Shown: positions 25,809 to 34,520 of the stretch, piece by piece | Layout of the letters: each line of letters opens with the position of its first letter | How positions within the stretch are numbered: the stretch's first letter is position 1 | Assembly: GCA_021496925.1 (NCBI GenBank) | Contig: CP053915.1 | Location: 186,001 to 250,000 of the forward strand | DNA: 64,000 bases | From: Acidovorax sp. YS12 | GTDB taxonomy: Bacteria > Pseudomonadota > Gammaproteobacteria > Burkholderiales > Burkholderiaceae_C | Direction: 5' to 3' | Program-made: the position numbers and the translations under genes | Notes under the pieces: generated by a model | Seen by the model: the letters and a program-made list of their open reading frames with translations, nothing else | What the model was told of the DNA's origin: nothing | Database searches by the model: none

Positions 25809-25984
25809 GAAAACGCCGCAAAGCCAGTAATGGCGCGGGTTTTCAGCCTCTCTAACTTACCTAACTATAAATCTCTAACTTTTAGTAGAAGCGCACCGTT
25901 TCGGTGGACAACCGCCAAACGGCACAGCGAACAGCGTTTTGCAGGGCAGGTGAATCCCGGCTTTCCAGCATGGGAGGCCGCGTC

Positions 25985-26614
25985 ATGATCTTCGCGCTTC
26001 TCAATCAGAAAGGCGGCGTCGGCAAGACCACGCTCGCCACGCACATCGCGGGCGAACTGGCGATGCGCGGTCTGCACGTCATCCTGCTGGATGCCGACCC
26101 GCAGGGTTCCTCACTGGACTGGACGCAGCGCAGAAGCCAGCAGGGCTTGCCCCGGCTGTTCAGCACCGTGGGCCTCGCCCGCGAGACGCTGCATCAGGAA
26201 GCGCCGGAGCTGGCCCGCCGCGCCGATCACGTCATCATCGACGGCCCGCCGCGCATCGCCGCATTGGCGCGTTCCGCGCTGCTGGCGGCCGAGCGCGTGC
26301 TGATTCCCGTGCAGCCCAGTCCGTATGACCTGTGGGCCAGCGCCGAGATGGTGGCGCTGATCCGCGAAGCGCAGGTGTTCCGGCCTGCGCTGCACGCGGC
26401 CTTCGTCATCAACCGGCGCGTCAGCACCACCATCATCGGCAGGGAAGCGCGGCAATCGCTGGCCGAACAGCCGCTGCCGGCGCTGCGCAGCGAAGTGCGC
26501 CAGCGCATCGTCTTCGCCGACAGCGTGGCCGCTGGCCGGCTCGCCCGCGAGACGGCGCCCGACAGCGCCGCCGCCCGCGAGATCGCCGTGCTCACCGATG
26601 AACTGCTGCGGTGA
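25985..26614 (+). CDS. parA: ParA-family partition ATPase
   Basis: 209 residues. The deviant Walker A motif KGGVGKTT is at 9-16, followed by LLDADPQGSSLDW and HVIIDGPPR (Walker B). This small ParA class lacks an N-terminal DNA-binding domain. GGGAGG at 25972-25977 fixes the ATG at 25985; an in-frame ATG at 25970 is less likely. The stop overlaps the next small gene (GTGA), as in other ParA/small-partner pairs. It would segregate the excised or replicating ICE circle together with its partner. Confidence 0.93.
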   Translation: MIFALLNQKGGVGKTTLATHIAGELAMRGLHVILLDADPQGSSLDWTQRRSQQGLPRLFSTVGLARETLHQEAPELARRADHVIIDGPPRIAALARSALLAAERVLIPVQPSPYDLWASAEMVALIREAQVFRPALHAAFVINRRVSTTIIGREARQSLAEQPLPALRSEVRQRIVFADSVAAGRLARETAPDSAAAREIAVLTDELLR

Positions 26615-26883
26615 CCGACATGAGCAGCCCGCGCAGCAAGCGCGTCGGCATCGGCGCACGTCCGCCCGCGAATCCACACGCCGAGGCGTGGATTCGCCAG
26701 GGCGATGCCGATGCGCTCAACAAGGGCGACCTTTATACGGCCCGCCTGACGCTCGACGTGACGCCCGCGCTACGTGCACGCATCAAGATCGCCGCCTTCG
26801 GCCAGGGCGTGACCGTGGCCGAGTTGCTGCGCGGCTTGCTGGAACGGGAGTTCCCCGACAAGCGCCCGGAGAACCTGCCATGA
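26611..26883 (+). CDS. Small partition partner or ribbon-helix-helix-like protein
   Basis: 90 residues. The C-terminal part (TARLTLDVTPALRARIKIAA, then GVTVAELLRGLLEREF) looks like the strand-helix-helix of Arc/CopG proteins that partner small ParA ATPases. The GTG start overlaps the parA stop; an ATG at 26620 is an alternative. Its own stop overlaps the following gene by ATGA. Likely centromere-binding partner or autorepressor, by context. Confidence 0.75.
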   Translation: MTDMSSPRSKRVGIGARPPANPHAEAWIRQGDADALNKGDLYTARLTLDVTPALRARIKIAAFGQGVTVAELLRGLLEREFPDKRPENLP

Positions 26884-27437
26884 ACGCATCCGCCTTGCTT
26901 GCCGCTCACGCGGCGACGGCTGCACCGGCTGCTGCGCCGCCGCCTTCGCTTTCGACGCTCGCCGGCCAGGCCGGCAGCGTGCCGCTGACTCGCGTATCGC
27001 TCGCCTACATCGAACCGCGCTTCAAGCTCTACCTGCGTTTCGGCGAACCGGCGCGCACGTTGCGGCTCGACCGCTGGCGGCGCTGCGCGGTGTTCCTGCC
27101 GCTTGCGATGTTCTGCCGCGTGCGCTGGGAAGCAAACGACTACGGCACGATCCGCTGGCAGCTCATGGTGATGCAAGCCGCCACGCCGCTGGACGACATG
27201 CAGCGCATCCCCGGCGTGCGGCCCGGCGCACGCCTGCTGCTGCACGCCGAAGGCGAAAACGCGGTGCGTGCCGTGCTGGAACGCATCGACGGCATCGAAG
27301 GGCAAGGCATCGCCGCCATCGACGTGTCGCCAGCGTACTGGCGCACGCTGGGCAACCGTCTGGCGGCCCGCCTGGCGCTGCCCGAATACACCGCCGAGCG
27401 GCACGCCGCCTGGCTGGCCGGAAGGGCGCTGCCATGA
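26880..27437 (+). CDS. DUF2840 protein
   Basis: 185 residues fitting DUF2840: PLTRVSLAYIEPRFKLYLRF, then RFGEPARTLRLDRWRRCAVF, MFCRVRWEANDYGTIRWQL and PAYWRTLGNRLAARL. It lies between parA and traF in this ICE family and has no known function. It overlaps both neighbours by ATGA, so the parA to traF genes form one tightly coupled operon. Confidence 0.9.
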   Translation: MNASALLAAHAATAAPAAAPPPSLSTLAGQAGSVPLTRVSLAYIEPRFKLYLRFGEPARTLRLDRWRRCAVFLPLAMFCRVRWEANDYGTIRWQLMVMQAATPLDDMQRIPGVRPGARLLLHAEGENAVRAVLERIDGIEGQGIAAIDVSPAYWRTLGNRLAARLALPEYTAERHAAWLAGRALP

Positions 27438-28033
27438 CGACCCAATCCAACACCCCATGCACGCACGAAGTCGCGCCGCAACCTCGCTCGCGCCTGCGCG
27501 TTCGCATCGTGCTGGCGGGCTTCGCCGCCGTCGGCCTCGCTGCGCTGGCCTGGGCGGCTTTCGTGTCGCCGCTGCCGCGTCTGACCTACAACCCGTCCGA
27601 CAGCGTGGCGGTCGGCTGGTATCGCATCGAACCGTTCGACCCGCGCACCGCCTCGCTGCCACGTCCGTTGTCCGTGGACAGCATCGTGCTGGTGCCGCTG
27701 CCCGACAGGGCCGCCATGCTGGCTGCGCAGCGCGGCTACCTGCCGACCCGCGTTCCGCTACTCAAACGTGTGGGCGCGGCCGCGCCGCAACACGTTTGCA
27801 TCGTCGCCGGGCAGGTACGCATCGACGGCGTGCCTGCGGCCGCCGCGCTGCCTGCCGACCGGCTGGGCTGGCCGCTGCCATCCTTGCAGCTTTGCCGCCG
27901 CCTCGAATCGGGCGAGCTGTTCCTGTTGAGCGTGACCAATCCAGCGTCGTTCGACAGCCGCTATTTCGGGCCGGTCAGCGCATCCGCCGTGATCGGCGTC
28001 GCGTATCCGGTCTGGCTGGAAACACGCCCATGA
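27434..28033 (+). CDS. traF: TraF, S26-family conjugal signal peptidase
   Basis: 199 residues with one N-terminal membrane helix (about 23-43). The serine of NPSDSVAVGWYRI (S57) and the lysine of PLLKRVGA (K111) form the Ser-Lys dyad of S26 peptidases. In RP4-type systems TraF matures and cyclises the TrbC pilin at the inner membrane. A trbC gene is present at 47534. It overlaps the DUF2840 gene by ATGA. The relaxase follows after about 460 bases. Confidence 0.93.
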   Translation: MTTQSNTPCTHEVAPQPRSRLRVRIVLAGFAAVGLAALAWAAFVSPLPRLTYNPSDSVAVGWYRIEPFDPRTASLPRPLSVDSIVLVPLPDRAAMLAAQRGYLPTRVPLLKRVGAAAPQHVCIVAGQVRIDGVPAAAALPADRLGWPLPSLQLCRRLESGELFLLSVTNPASFDSRYFGPVSASAVIGVAYPVWLETRP

Positions 28034-28497
28034 TGGCCGCCGATTCGCTGCACGTTGCCGTGCATCTCATCGTGCCATCGGGCATGTCGTTCCGGTGGCT
28101 GCCGCCGTGTCGTCGCGCGTGCAGCGCGGGCGCATTCGCGCCGCGCTTCGCGCAACATCCGGCGCAGCCGTCCAACGTGCAGGCGTCTTGCCTCGAACGC
28201 GCCCGGCCTGCGGCCCTCAGCTCGTTCATCTGCGCGTTCGCCGGCTGGCTGGCTGCAAGCAGCGCAGCGCCGCCGGGCCACCGACGCCCGGAGCGACAGC
28301 GAAGGGCAAAGGCGGAAGGCAAGACAAAAGGACGCGGCACCAGGCCGCGTCGAGAGCCTGTCTGCACATGGGGGTGGCGCGGCACGCAGCGGCTCCGCCG
28401 CCGTGCCGCGTGGGGCGCGAAGGTCGCGCCAATGCAGGCATGTCCGCGTGCTTCGCACGACGGGACACGCCAGAGCTTGCAGGTAGAGTGGCCATGA
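28030..28497 (+). CDS. Doubtful ORF between traF and the relaxase
   Basis: 155 residues, Arg/Ala/Pro rich. It has perfect ATGA-style overlaps with both traF and the relaxase, which would favour a real gene. Composition looks like translated GC-rich non-coding DNA, and the region holds strong hairpins that suggest an oriT. I keep it as a weak alternative reading of this interval. Confidence 0.25.
   Translation: MMAADSLHVAVHLIVPSGMSFRWLPPCRRACSAGAFAPRFAQHPAQPSNVQASCLERARPAALSSFICAFAGWLAASSAAPPGHRRPERQRRAKAEGKTKGRGTRPRREPVCTWGWRGTQRLRRRAAWGAKVAPMQACPRASHDGTRQSLQVEWP
28331..28410. other. Candidate oriT: paired hairpins just upstream of the relaxase
   Basis: GACGCGGC (28331-28338) pairs with GCCGCGTC (28344-28351). 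CGCGGCACG (28378-28386) pairs with CGTGCCGCG (28402-28410), with an inner GCGGC-TCC-GCCGC stem. Origins of transfer with inverted repeats commonly lie next to the relaxase gene. The nick site cannot be recognised. Confidence 0.35.
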
Positions 28498-30491
28498 CCG
28501 ACCGCCGCGACGACGATTTCCGCGTGCGCCCCAGCGCCCCGAAGAATCGGGGTAAGGGCCAGGGCCAGAGCTTCGTTTCCAAGGTGCTCAAGCAGGCTGG
28601 CAAGGCCAGCGGCGGCAAGTCCTCGATGCGCCATTCCGCCGCGTCCGGCGGCCAGGGCCAGCGCGCAGGCCAGCGGCCCGGCTCGCGCCTGGGACGCGGC
28701 CATACGGCGGCGCGTTTCGCCGGGGCGAAGCTGACGCCCATGTCTCGGCGCGTGACGATCAAGACCCTGCTGGTCAATCAACGCAATGCCAGCCCGCAGT
28801 CGCTTGCCAAGCATCTGCGCTACATCGAGCGCGACGGCGCCGGCCGCGATGGCGAACCGGGCCGGGCCTACGGGCCGCAGACCGACGAGGCCGACCTCGA
28901 CGCCTTCAAGGAGCGGGCCGCCGACGATCGGCACCATTTCCGCTTCATCGTCTCCCCGGAGGACGGGGCCGAACTGGACGACTTGCGCACCTACACCCAG
29001 CATCTGGTGAACCGCATGGAAGCCGACCTGGGCACGCGGCTGGATTGGGTGGCGGTCGATCACTGGAACACCGATAACCCGCACACTCACCTGATCGTGC
29101 GCGGACGCGACGACACGGGCAAAGACCTCATCATCGCGGGCGACTACATCGCCCACGGCTTCCGCCATCGCGCCGCAGAGCTGGCGACGGAATGGCTCGG
29201 GCCGCGCACCGAACTGGAGATCCAGCAGACCTTGCAGCGCGAGGTGGAACAGGAGCGGTGGACGAGCCTCGACCGCACGTTGCAGCGCGAGGCTGGCGAG
29301 GATGGCCGGGTGCAGATCGAACGCTTCAACGAACCCCGGCTGCAACGCCAGCGCCTGCTGCTGATCGGCCGTCTGCAACGCTTGCAGCGCCTGGGCCTGG
29401 CTGAAGAAGCGCAGCCCGGCACCTGGGCTGTCCATGCGGACGCGGAGAAGACCTTGCGCGCCCTGGGTGAGCGTGGCGACATCATCCGCACCATGCAGCG
29501 GGCCATGAGCGGGCAACCGCGCGAACTGGCGGTGTTCGAGCCGGGCAAGGATGGCCGCACTGTCATCGGTCGCGTCGCCGCCAAGGGGCTGGCCGACGAG
29601 CTGCACGACCGCGGCTATCTGGTCATCGACGGTGTGGACGGCAAGGCCCACTACGTCGCCTTGAACGCCCGCGACGAGCTGGCGAACTATCCCGCCGGTG
29701 CGGTGGTGGAAGTGCGTGGTTCCGCCGAGGTGCGGGCGGCCGACAAGAACGTCGCTGGGCTGGCGAGCGGTGGCCTGTACCGCACAGATCATCACTTGGC
29801 GATCGAACAAGGCCGGGCCAAGGCTGGGCGTGACCCGCAGGAAGTCGTCGCGGCCCACGTCCGCCGACTGGAAGCCCTGCGCCGGGTCGGCATCGTGGAG
29901 CGCGTGGCCGAAGGGCTATGGAAGGTGCCAGACGACCTGCCCGAGCAGGGCCGCCGCTACGACGCGCAACGCCTGGGCGGCGTGGCCGTGGAGCTGAAAT
30001 CGCACCTGCCCATTGAGCGGCAGGCCCGCGTGATCGGGGCCACCTGGCTCGACCAGCAATTGATCGGCGGCGGCTCGGGCCTGGGCGAGCTGGGCTTTGG
30101 CAGCGAGGTCAAGCAGGCAATGCAGCAGCGTGCCGACTTCCTTGCCGAACAGGGGCTGGCAGAGCGGCGCGGACAGCGCGTGATCCTCGCCCGGAACCTG
30201 CTGGGCACGCTGCGCAATCGCGAACTGGCGCAGGCCGCCAAAAGCATTGCCGCAGAAACTGGCCTGGAACATCGGCCCGTCACGGATGGCCAGCGCGTGG
30301 TCGGCATCTATCGGCGCAGTGTGATGCTCGCCAGTGGGCGTTACGCAATGCTTGATGATGGCATGGGGTTCAGCCTGGTGCCGTGGAGGCCCGTCATCGA
30401 GCAGCGGCTGAGACAGCAGATTGCGGCAACGATGCGCGACGGCGGTGTGTCATGGGAGATTGGGCGGCAGCGCGGGCCTGGAATCACCTGA
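28494..30491 (+). CDS. VirD2-like relaxase with DUF3363
   Basis: 665 residues. The N-terminal 80 residues are basic and low in complexity. The relaxase domain follows, with DHWNTDNPHTHL giving the three-His metal site (H190, H197, H199) and YIERDG near 110 holding a candidate nicking tyrosine. The C-terminal two thirds match DUF3363, usual for this relaxase class. It would nick oriT and pilot the strand through TraG. The last codons (SWEIGRQRGPGIT) are repeated in a scar at 35518-35557, showing that cargo entered right behind this gene. Confidence 0.93.
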   Translation: MTDRRDDDFRVRPSAPKNRGKGQGQSFVSKVLKQAGKASGGKSSMRHSAASGGQGQRAGQRPGSRLGRGHTAARFAGAKLTPMSRRVTIKTLLVNQRNASPQSLAKHLRYIERDGAGRDGEPGRAYGPQTDEADLDAFKERAADDRHHFRFIVSPEDGAELDDLRTYTQHLVNRMEADLGTRLDWVAVDHWNTDNPHTHLIVRGRDDTGKDLIIAGDYIAHGFRHRAAELATEWLGPRTELEIQQTLQREVEQERWTSLDRTLQREAGEDGRVQIERFNEPRLQRQRLLLIGRLQRLQRLGLAEEAQPGTWAVHADAEKTLRALGERGDIIRTMQRAMSGQPRELAVFEPGKDGRTVIGRVAAKGLADELHDRGYLVIDGVDGKAHYVALNARDELANYPAGAVVEVRGSAEVRAADKNVAGLASGGLYRTDHHLAIEQGRAKAGRDPQEVVAAHVRRLEALRRVGIVERVAEGLWKVPDDLPEQGRRYDAQRLGGVAVELKSHLPIERQARVIGATWLDQQLIGGGSGLGELGFGSEVKQAMQQRADFLAEQGLAERRGQRVILARNLLGTLRNRELAQAAKSIAAETGLEHRPVTDGQRVVGIYRRSVMLASGRYAMLDDGMGFSLVPWRPVIEQRLRQQIAATMRDGGVSWEIGRQRGPGIT

Positions 30492-30501
30492 CACCGGACT
30501 G

Positions 30502-30633
30502 CGAGAAATCAATGAATATCGCTTTCCAGAGTGGCGAGAATCCAACCACAAGGCGGCTGCCCGCAACGACCTGAAAACGGCCGAAGCCTTCGGTGCCAAC
30601 GTCGCCGAAGTAGTCAAGGCCGTAAAAGGCTAG
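30502..30633 (+). pseudogene. Short unidentified coding remnant
   Basis: The frame reads EINEYRFPEWRESNHKAAAR, then NDLKTAEAFGANVAEVVKAV, up to a stop at 30633. It has normal-looking composition but no start of its own, since it runs back into the relaxase 3' end. Probably the C-terminal tail of a gene lost when module A was inserted. Confidence 0.3.
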
Positions 30634-30657
30634 GCCGGATTGACTTCGGGACAACCC

Positions 30658-31536
30658 TCAGCGTCCCAGGCGCTCGCGCAGAAACTCGATGAAGCGCTGC
30701 GTTTTTGCCGGCAACAAGCGGGTTTCAGTCATGGCATAGACAGGCACGGGATCGCCTCGCCACTGGGGCAAGACCTGCCGCAATTTCCCGCTGGCGATGT
30801 CATCGGCGACCAACTGCTCGGGCATCAGGATGATGCCCATGTCGAGCGTAGCCAGCCGGCGAATCATCCCGATGCTGTTGAGTGCAAAGCGGCCCCCGCC
30901 GAACGAAACTGTCGTGGTGGCCGTCTTGTCATGCAGTGTCCATGATGTCGCTTTCAAGATGCCAAGGCATTCGTGCTGTTCCAGATCGGCGGGCTTCGTC
31001 GGGTCGCCCATGCGTTCGAGATACCGGGGCGAGGCATAGAGATACGCCGGTAGTTCAGCCAGCAGACGTGCGATCAGTTGCGAGTTCTCGGGCTTACCAG
31101 TGCGTATCGCCACGTCAAACGGCTCGCTTACCAAATCAACTCTCCTGGGCGTGAGGTCGAAGTCGAAGGCAATGCCCGGATAGCGACTGGCGAACTCGAC
31201 CACCAGCGGCGCCAGGTAGGTCACAGCGAAGTCAACGGGAAGTGACGCACGCAACAAGCCACTGGGCTGCGCGAGCATTTCGCCGAGTTGTTCATGTGCC
31301 AGGCGGGCCTCATCGACGATGCGCCTGCACCGCTCAAAGTAAATCTGTCCGGCCTCGGTCAGTTCAACCTTTCGCGTCGTGCGGTGCAACAGGCGCAGAC
31401 CGATGGCTTTCTCCAAGGCACCGACGCGGCGCGACAGTGTAGGGTTCGGCATCCCAAGCGCGTCGGCCGCCCGTCGAAAGCTCTTGGCCTTGGCGACCTC
31501 GACGAACAGGCGCATGTCATTGAGTTTCGGCTCCAT
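30658..31536 (-). CDS. LysR-family regulator of module A
   Basis: 292 residues from the ATG at 31536 (MEPKLNDMRLFVEVAKAKSF). The N-terminal winged helix contains ALGMPNPTLSRRVGALEKAI and LLHRTTRKVELTEAG, followed by a periplasmic-binding-like effector domain. An ATG at 31548 is an alternative start. It diverges from the pirin gene and most likely controls the pirin / oxidoreductase set, perhaps in response to electrophiles. Effector identity cannot be read from sequence. Confidence 0.9.
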   Translation of the reverse strand: MEPKLNDMRLFVEVAKAKSFRRAADALGMPNPTLSRRVGALEKAIGLRLLHRTTRKVELTEAGQIYFERCRRIVDEARLAHEQLGEMLAQPSGLLRASLPVDFAVTYLAPLVVEFASRYPGIAFDFDLTPRRVDLVSEPFDVAIRTGKPENSQLIARLLAELPAYLYASPRYLERMGDPTKPADLEQHECLGILKATSWTLHDKTATTTVSFGGGRFALNSIGMIRRLATLDMGIILMPEQLVADDIASGKLRQVLPQWRGDPVPVYAMTETRLLPAKTQRFIEFLRERLGR

Positions 31537-31632
31537 TATTTCACCCATGTAGCAGTCATCTGCAAAATACCATATTTATCTCAAAATCAATAAGAACGAT
31601 GATCTCTCCACGGCAACTTCGAGGACATCATC

Positions 31633-32487
31633 GTGCAACGACGCAAACAACCAGCGGGGCATCCAGCCGACGCTCCGCGTCTTGAGCGCATGAACACGCC
31701 CCATAGCGTCCGCGATGGGGCTAGCGCCCCCGTGGCAATACCTGCTGTCTCCGCGCTGCTGCCGGCCAATCGCGGTAATCATTTCCGGGCGTGCAGCTTG
31801 CGCAACACCGGCACGCCGTTCGATCCATTCCTGGGCGTTGACCATGCCTGGATGAGTGCGCCCACCTTCCCGCCGCATGCCCACCACGGTATTTCTTCCA
31901 TGTCTTACCTGTTTCTCGATTCGGAAACTGGTATCGACAACCGTGATTCGCTCGGCAATCGCAATTTGATCCTGCCTGGTGGTCTGCATTGGACGACGGC
32001 AGGAAACGGGATCGTGCATGAGGAAGTGCCGGCGGAGACCGGCAAGACCGTTCATTCCCTGCAAATCTTCATCGACCTCGCCCCTCATCAGAAGGACATG
32101 GCTCCAGGCGCATTGAGCCTGGAGCCGCACGACGTGCCGGTTGTGCAGATGCCTGGTGCCAAGGTTCGCGTGCCGCTTGGTGCCTTTGGGGACGCCCGCT
32201 CTCCGCTGACGCCGCCAACGCCCGTCGATGTGCTGGACATATCGCTGGATAACGGCGCTGAGCTGGTCTTGCCGATTGCTGCAAGCCATTGCGCCTTTGC
32301 CATGCCGATCTTCGGGTCGCTGCTGGTGAATGGTCGCCGCTTCGCGCGCGACGATTTCAAGCTGCCCATTTTTTCGCAGCAGGAAAGACCGTACCGAATC
32401 AAGCTGGAAGCGGTCGAAGGCAGCGCAAAAGTCGTGTTCTTCGGTGGCCGGCCACTCGGCACGCAGGATCAAGGACGGCCATCATGA
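31633..32487 (+). CDS. Pirin-family protein
   Basis: 284 residues with the bicupin pirin layout: GTPFDPFLGVDHAW, FPPHAHHGISSMSYLF (metal-binding His pair), LPGGLHWTTAGNGIVHEEVP and HSLQIFIDLAP. Pirins are metal-binding cytosolic proteins, some with quercetin dioxygenase activity. The GTG start at 31633 has GAGG 8 bases upstream; an ATG at 31690 is possible. First gene of module A, divergent from the LysR regulator. Confidence 0.9.
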   Translation: MQRRKQPAGHPADAPRLERMNTPHSVRDGASAPVAIPAVSALLPANRGNHFRACSLRNTGTPFDPFLGVDHAWMSAPTFPPHAHHGISSMSYLFLDSETGIDNRDSLGNRNLILPGGLHWTTAGNGIVHEEVPAETGKTVHSLQIFIDLAPHQKDMAPGALSLEPHDVPVVQMPGAKVRVPLGAFGDARSPLTPPTPVDVLDISLDNGAELVLPIAASHCAFAMPIFGSLLVNGRRFARDDFKLPIFSQQERPYRIKLEAVEGSAKVVFFGGRPLGTQDQGRPS

Positions 32488-32569
32488 GCAGAGAACACAT
32501 CGGTGCCGACAACGCCGCCTTGTTTGTCAGGGCAGCCAAGTTCTGGATGTCATGGAAGAAATCTTCTAA
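32484..32569 (+). pseudogene. Remnant of an isochorismatase-like gene
   Basis: Begins by ATGA overlap with the pirin gene and reads MSREHIGADNAALFV, like the start of the isochorismatase at 33897 (MTYERFTGENAVLLL). After about 15 codons the homology stops, and in another frame the sequence ends in VLDVMEEIF and a stop. This looks like an internal deletion that left only the two ends. Confidence 0.45.
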
Positions 32570-32642
32570 GTCTGAAAGGCGCAGGCGACCGCATTGTTAA
32601 CCACGGAATCAACCGATTTCTATTGAAAGGAAGTAGATCATC

Positions 32643-33716
32643 ATGAACAACTCGCTCGAACCGTTGTTTTCTCCGGCCAAGGTAGGGGCGCTTACGCTCA
32701 AGAACCATATGGTCATGTCGCCGTTGACGCGCAGCCGCGCTGGCGCAGGTGACGCGCCAACTGCGCTGGTCGCCGAGTATTACCGTCAACGTGCCACTGC
32801 CGGCCTCATCATTACCGAGGCTTCCCAAGTTTCGGCCCAGGGCAAGGGCTATCCGCGCACGCCCGGCATCTTCACCGACGCGCAGATCGCCGGCTGGAAA
32901 CTGGTCACCGATGCCGTTCACGCCGAAGGCGGTCTGATCTTCCTGCAAATCTGGCACACCGGCCGACTGTCGCATCGCGCGGTACAGCCCAGCGGCGTGC
33001 TGCCGGTGGCACCGTCCGCGATCAGGGCCGATGGCGAAATCTTCACCCCCGAGGGTCTCAAGACGCTGGAAGCGCCTCGGGCACTGGACATTCTGGAGAT
33101 CCCCGGCATCGTCGCTGACTTCCGCAAGGCCGCCGAGAACGCCAAGCTTGCCGGATTCGATGGCGTGGAGATCCACGCAGCCAACGGCTACCTGATCGAC
33201 CAGTTCCTGCGCGACGGCACCAACACCCGCACCGATACCTATGGCGGTTCGGTGGAGAACCGTACCCGCTTCCTCAAGGAAGTGGTCGAGGCCGTGATTC
33301 CGGTCTTCGGCGCCGACCGTACCGGCATCCGTCTCTCGCCCATCTTCGACGGCTTCTCCATGAGCGACAGCAACCCGCAGGAGACTTTCGGATACGTCGT
33401 CCAGATGCTCTCGCAGTATGGGCTGGCCTACCTGCACGTCTTACAGTACGGCGCAGGCGAATTCGATTTCGTCGAACTTAAGCGCCGCTTCGGTGGAACC
33501 TACATTGCCAACGGCGGCTACAACTCCGAACGCGCTGCGCAGGCCATCCGCTCGGGCGATGCTGACCTGATTTCGTTCGGCGCTGCGTTCCTTGCCAACC
33601 CCGACCTGGTTGAGCGGTTCAAGCAAGGTGCGCCGCTGAACGAGGCCGACAAGGCGACCTTCTACCAGGGCGAAGGCCGTGGCTACATCGACTACCCGAC
33701 GATGGCGCAATCCTAG
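32643..33716 (+). CDS. nemA: Old yellow enzyme-type NADH:flavin oxidoreductase (alkene reductase)
   Basis: 357 residues, FMN-dependent TIM barrel. MSPLTRSRA and ATAGLIITEASQVSAQGKGY are typical, and the substrate-binding pair H178/N181 with catalytic Y183 is in VEIHAANGYLIDQFLRDGTN. The family reduces activated alkenes, nitro compounds and quinone-like electrophiles. AAAGGAAG precedes the ATG. It lies in module A with pirin, isochorismatase-like and NAD(P)-binding proteins, a set commonly induced by reactive carbonyls. The nemA symbol indicates family, not proven substrate. Confidence 0.92.
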   Translation: MNNSLEPLFSPAKVGALTLKNHMVMSPLTRSRAGAGDAPTALVAEYYRQRATAGLIITEASQVSAQGKGYPRTPGIFTDAQIAGWKLVTDAVHAEGGLIFLQIWHTGRLSHRAVQPSGVLPVAPSAIRADGEIFTPEGLKTLEAPRALDILEIPGIVADFRKAAENAKLAGFDGVEIHAANGYLIDQFLRDGTNTRTDTYGGSVENRTRFLKEVVEAVIPVFGADRTGIRLSPIFDGFSMSDSNPQETFGYVVQMLSQYGLAYLHVLQYGAGEFDFVELKRRFGGTYIANGGYNSERAAQAIRSGDADLISFGAAFLANPDLVERFKQGAPLNEADKATFYQGEGRGYIDYPTMAQS

Positions 33717-33896
33717 TCGAGTGGCTGATTGCGGTGAAAAGGGCCGCCGCAATCGGGCATTTCAGCCCTGTGCCAATCAGGTGATTGTGGGACTGGCAGC
33801 TGTGATGTCAGCCCCTGCAAGGTGGATGCCCCCTGTACGGCGGACACGCCGTTCACCTGCTTACGCTACATCTCTAAACCTCAAGGAGTTTTCATC

Positions 33897-34484
33897 ATGA
33901 CTTACGAACGATTCACCGGCGAGAATGCCGTCCTGCTGCTGATCGACCATCAAACCGGCACGATGGGATGGGCCAAATCCATGCCCTTCGAGGAGCTCAA
34001 GCGCAATGCGTTGATGCTGGCCAAGACCGCCAAGATCCTCAAGATCCCGACGGTGCTGACTTCCAGTATGGAGGAATACGCCCAAGGGCCGCTGCTGGCC
34101 GAACTGGAAACCATCCTGCCGGCCGAGTTCGCCGCCCGCATCAAGCGCCTAGGCATCGTCAATGCGATGGACGACGAGAACTTCGCGGCAGCGGTCAAAG
34201 CGACCGGCCGCAAGAAGATCATCATTGCCGGCGTAACCAACGACGTTTGCACTGTCTATCCCGCACTCAGCCTGGTAAGTGATGGTTATGAGGTTCAGGT
34301 GGTCGCCGATGCCGGCGCGTCGCCCACCAAGTTTGCAGACGAAATCGCCTTGAGCCGCATGGAAAAGAACGGCGTGACGCTGACGAGCACCAATCAGGTG
34401 ATTGCCGAACTAACCGCCAATTGGGCTACCCCTGAAGGTATGCAGATCGTGCAGGAAGTGGTGATGCCAGCTCTGCAAGGCTGA
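33897..34484 (+). CDS. Isochorismatase-family cysteine hydrolase
   Basis: 195 residues. The catalytic Asp is D17 (LLLIDHQTG) and the nucleophile is C118 in IIIAGVTNDVCTVYPAL. Enzymes of this subgroup hydrolyse small amides or related compounds; the substrate cannot be told. AAGGAG upstream supports the ATG at 33897; the frame is open further back. It is 180 bases after nemA and next to an NAD(P)-binding protein. Confidence 0.9.
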   Translation: MTYERFTGENAVLLLIDHQTGTMGWAKSMPFEELKRNALMLAKTAKILKIPTVLTSSMEEYAQGPLLAELETILPAEFAARIKRLGIVNAMDDENFAAAVKATGRKKIIIAGVTNDVCTVYPALSLVSDGYEVQVVADAGASPTKFADEIALSRMEKNGVTLTSTNQVIAELTANWATPEGMQIVQEVVMPALQG

Positions 34485-34520
34485 TCAATGGCTGAATTTC
34501 GTGCCATAGGAGTTAAGACG

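Noticed and set aside
27975..29858. 627-residue minus-strand ORF opposite the relaxase
   Set aside because: GC-driven antisense frame; the plus strand has clear relaxase motifs.
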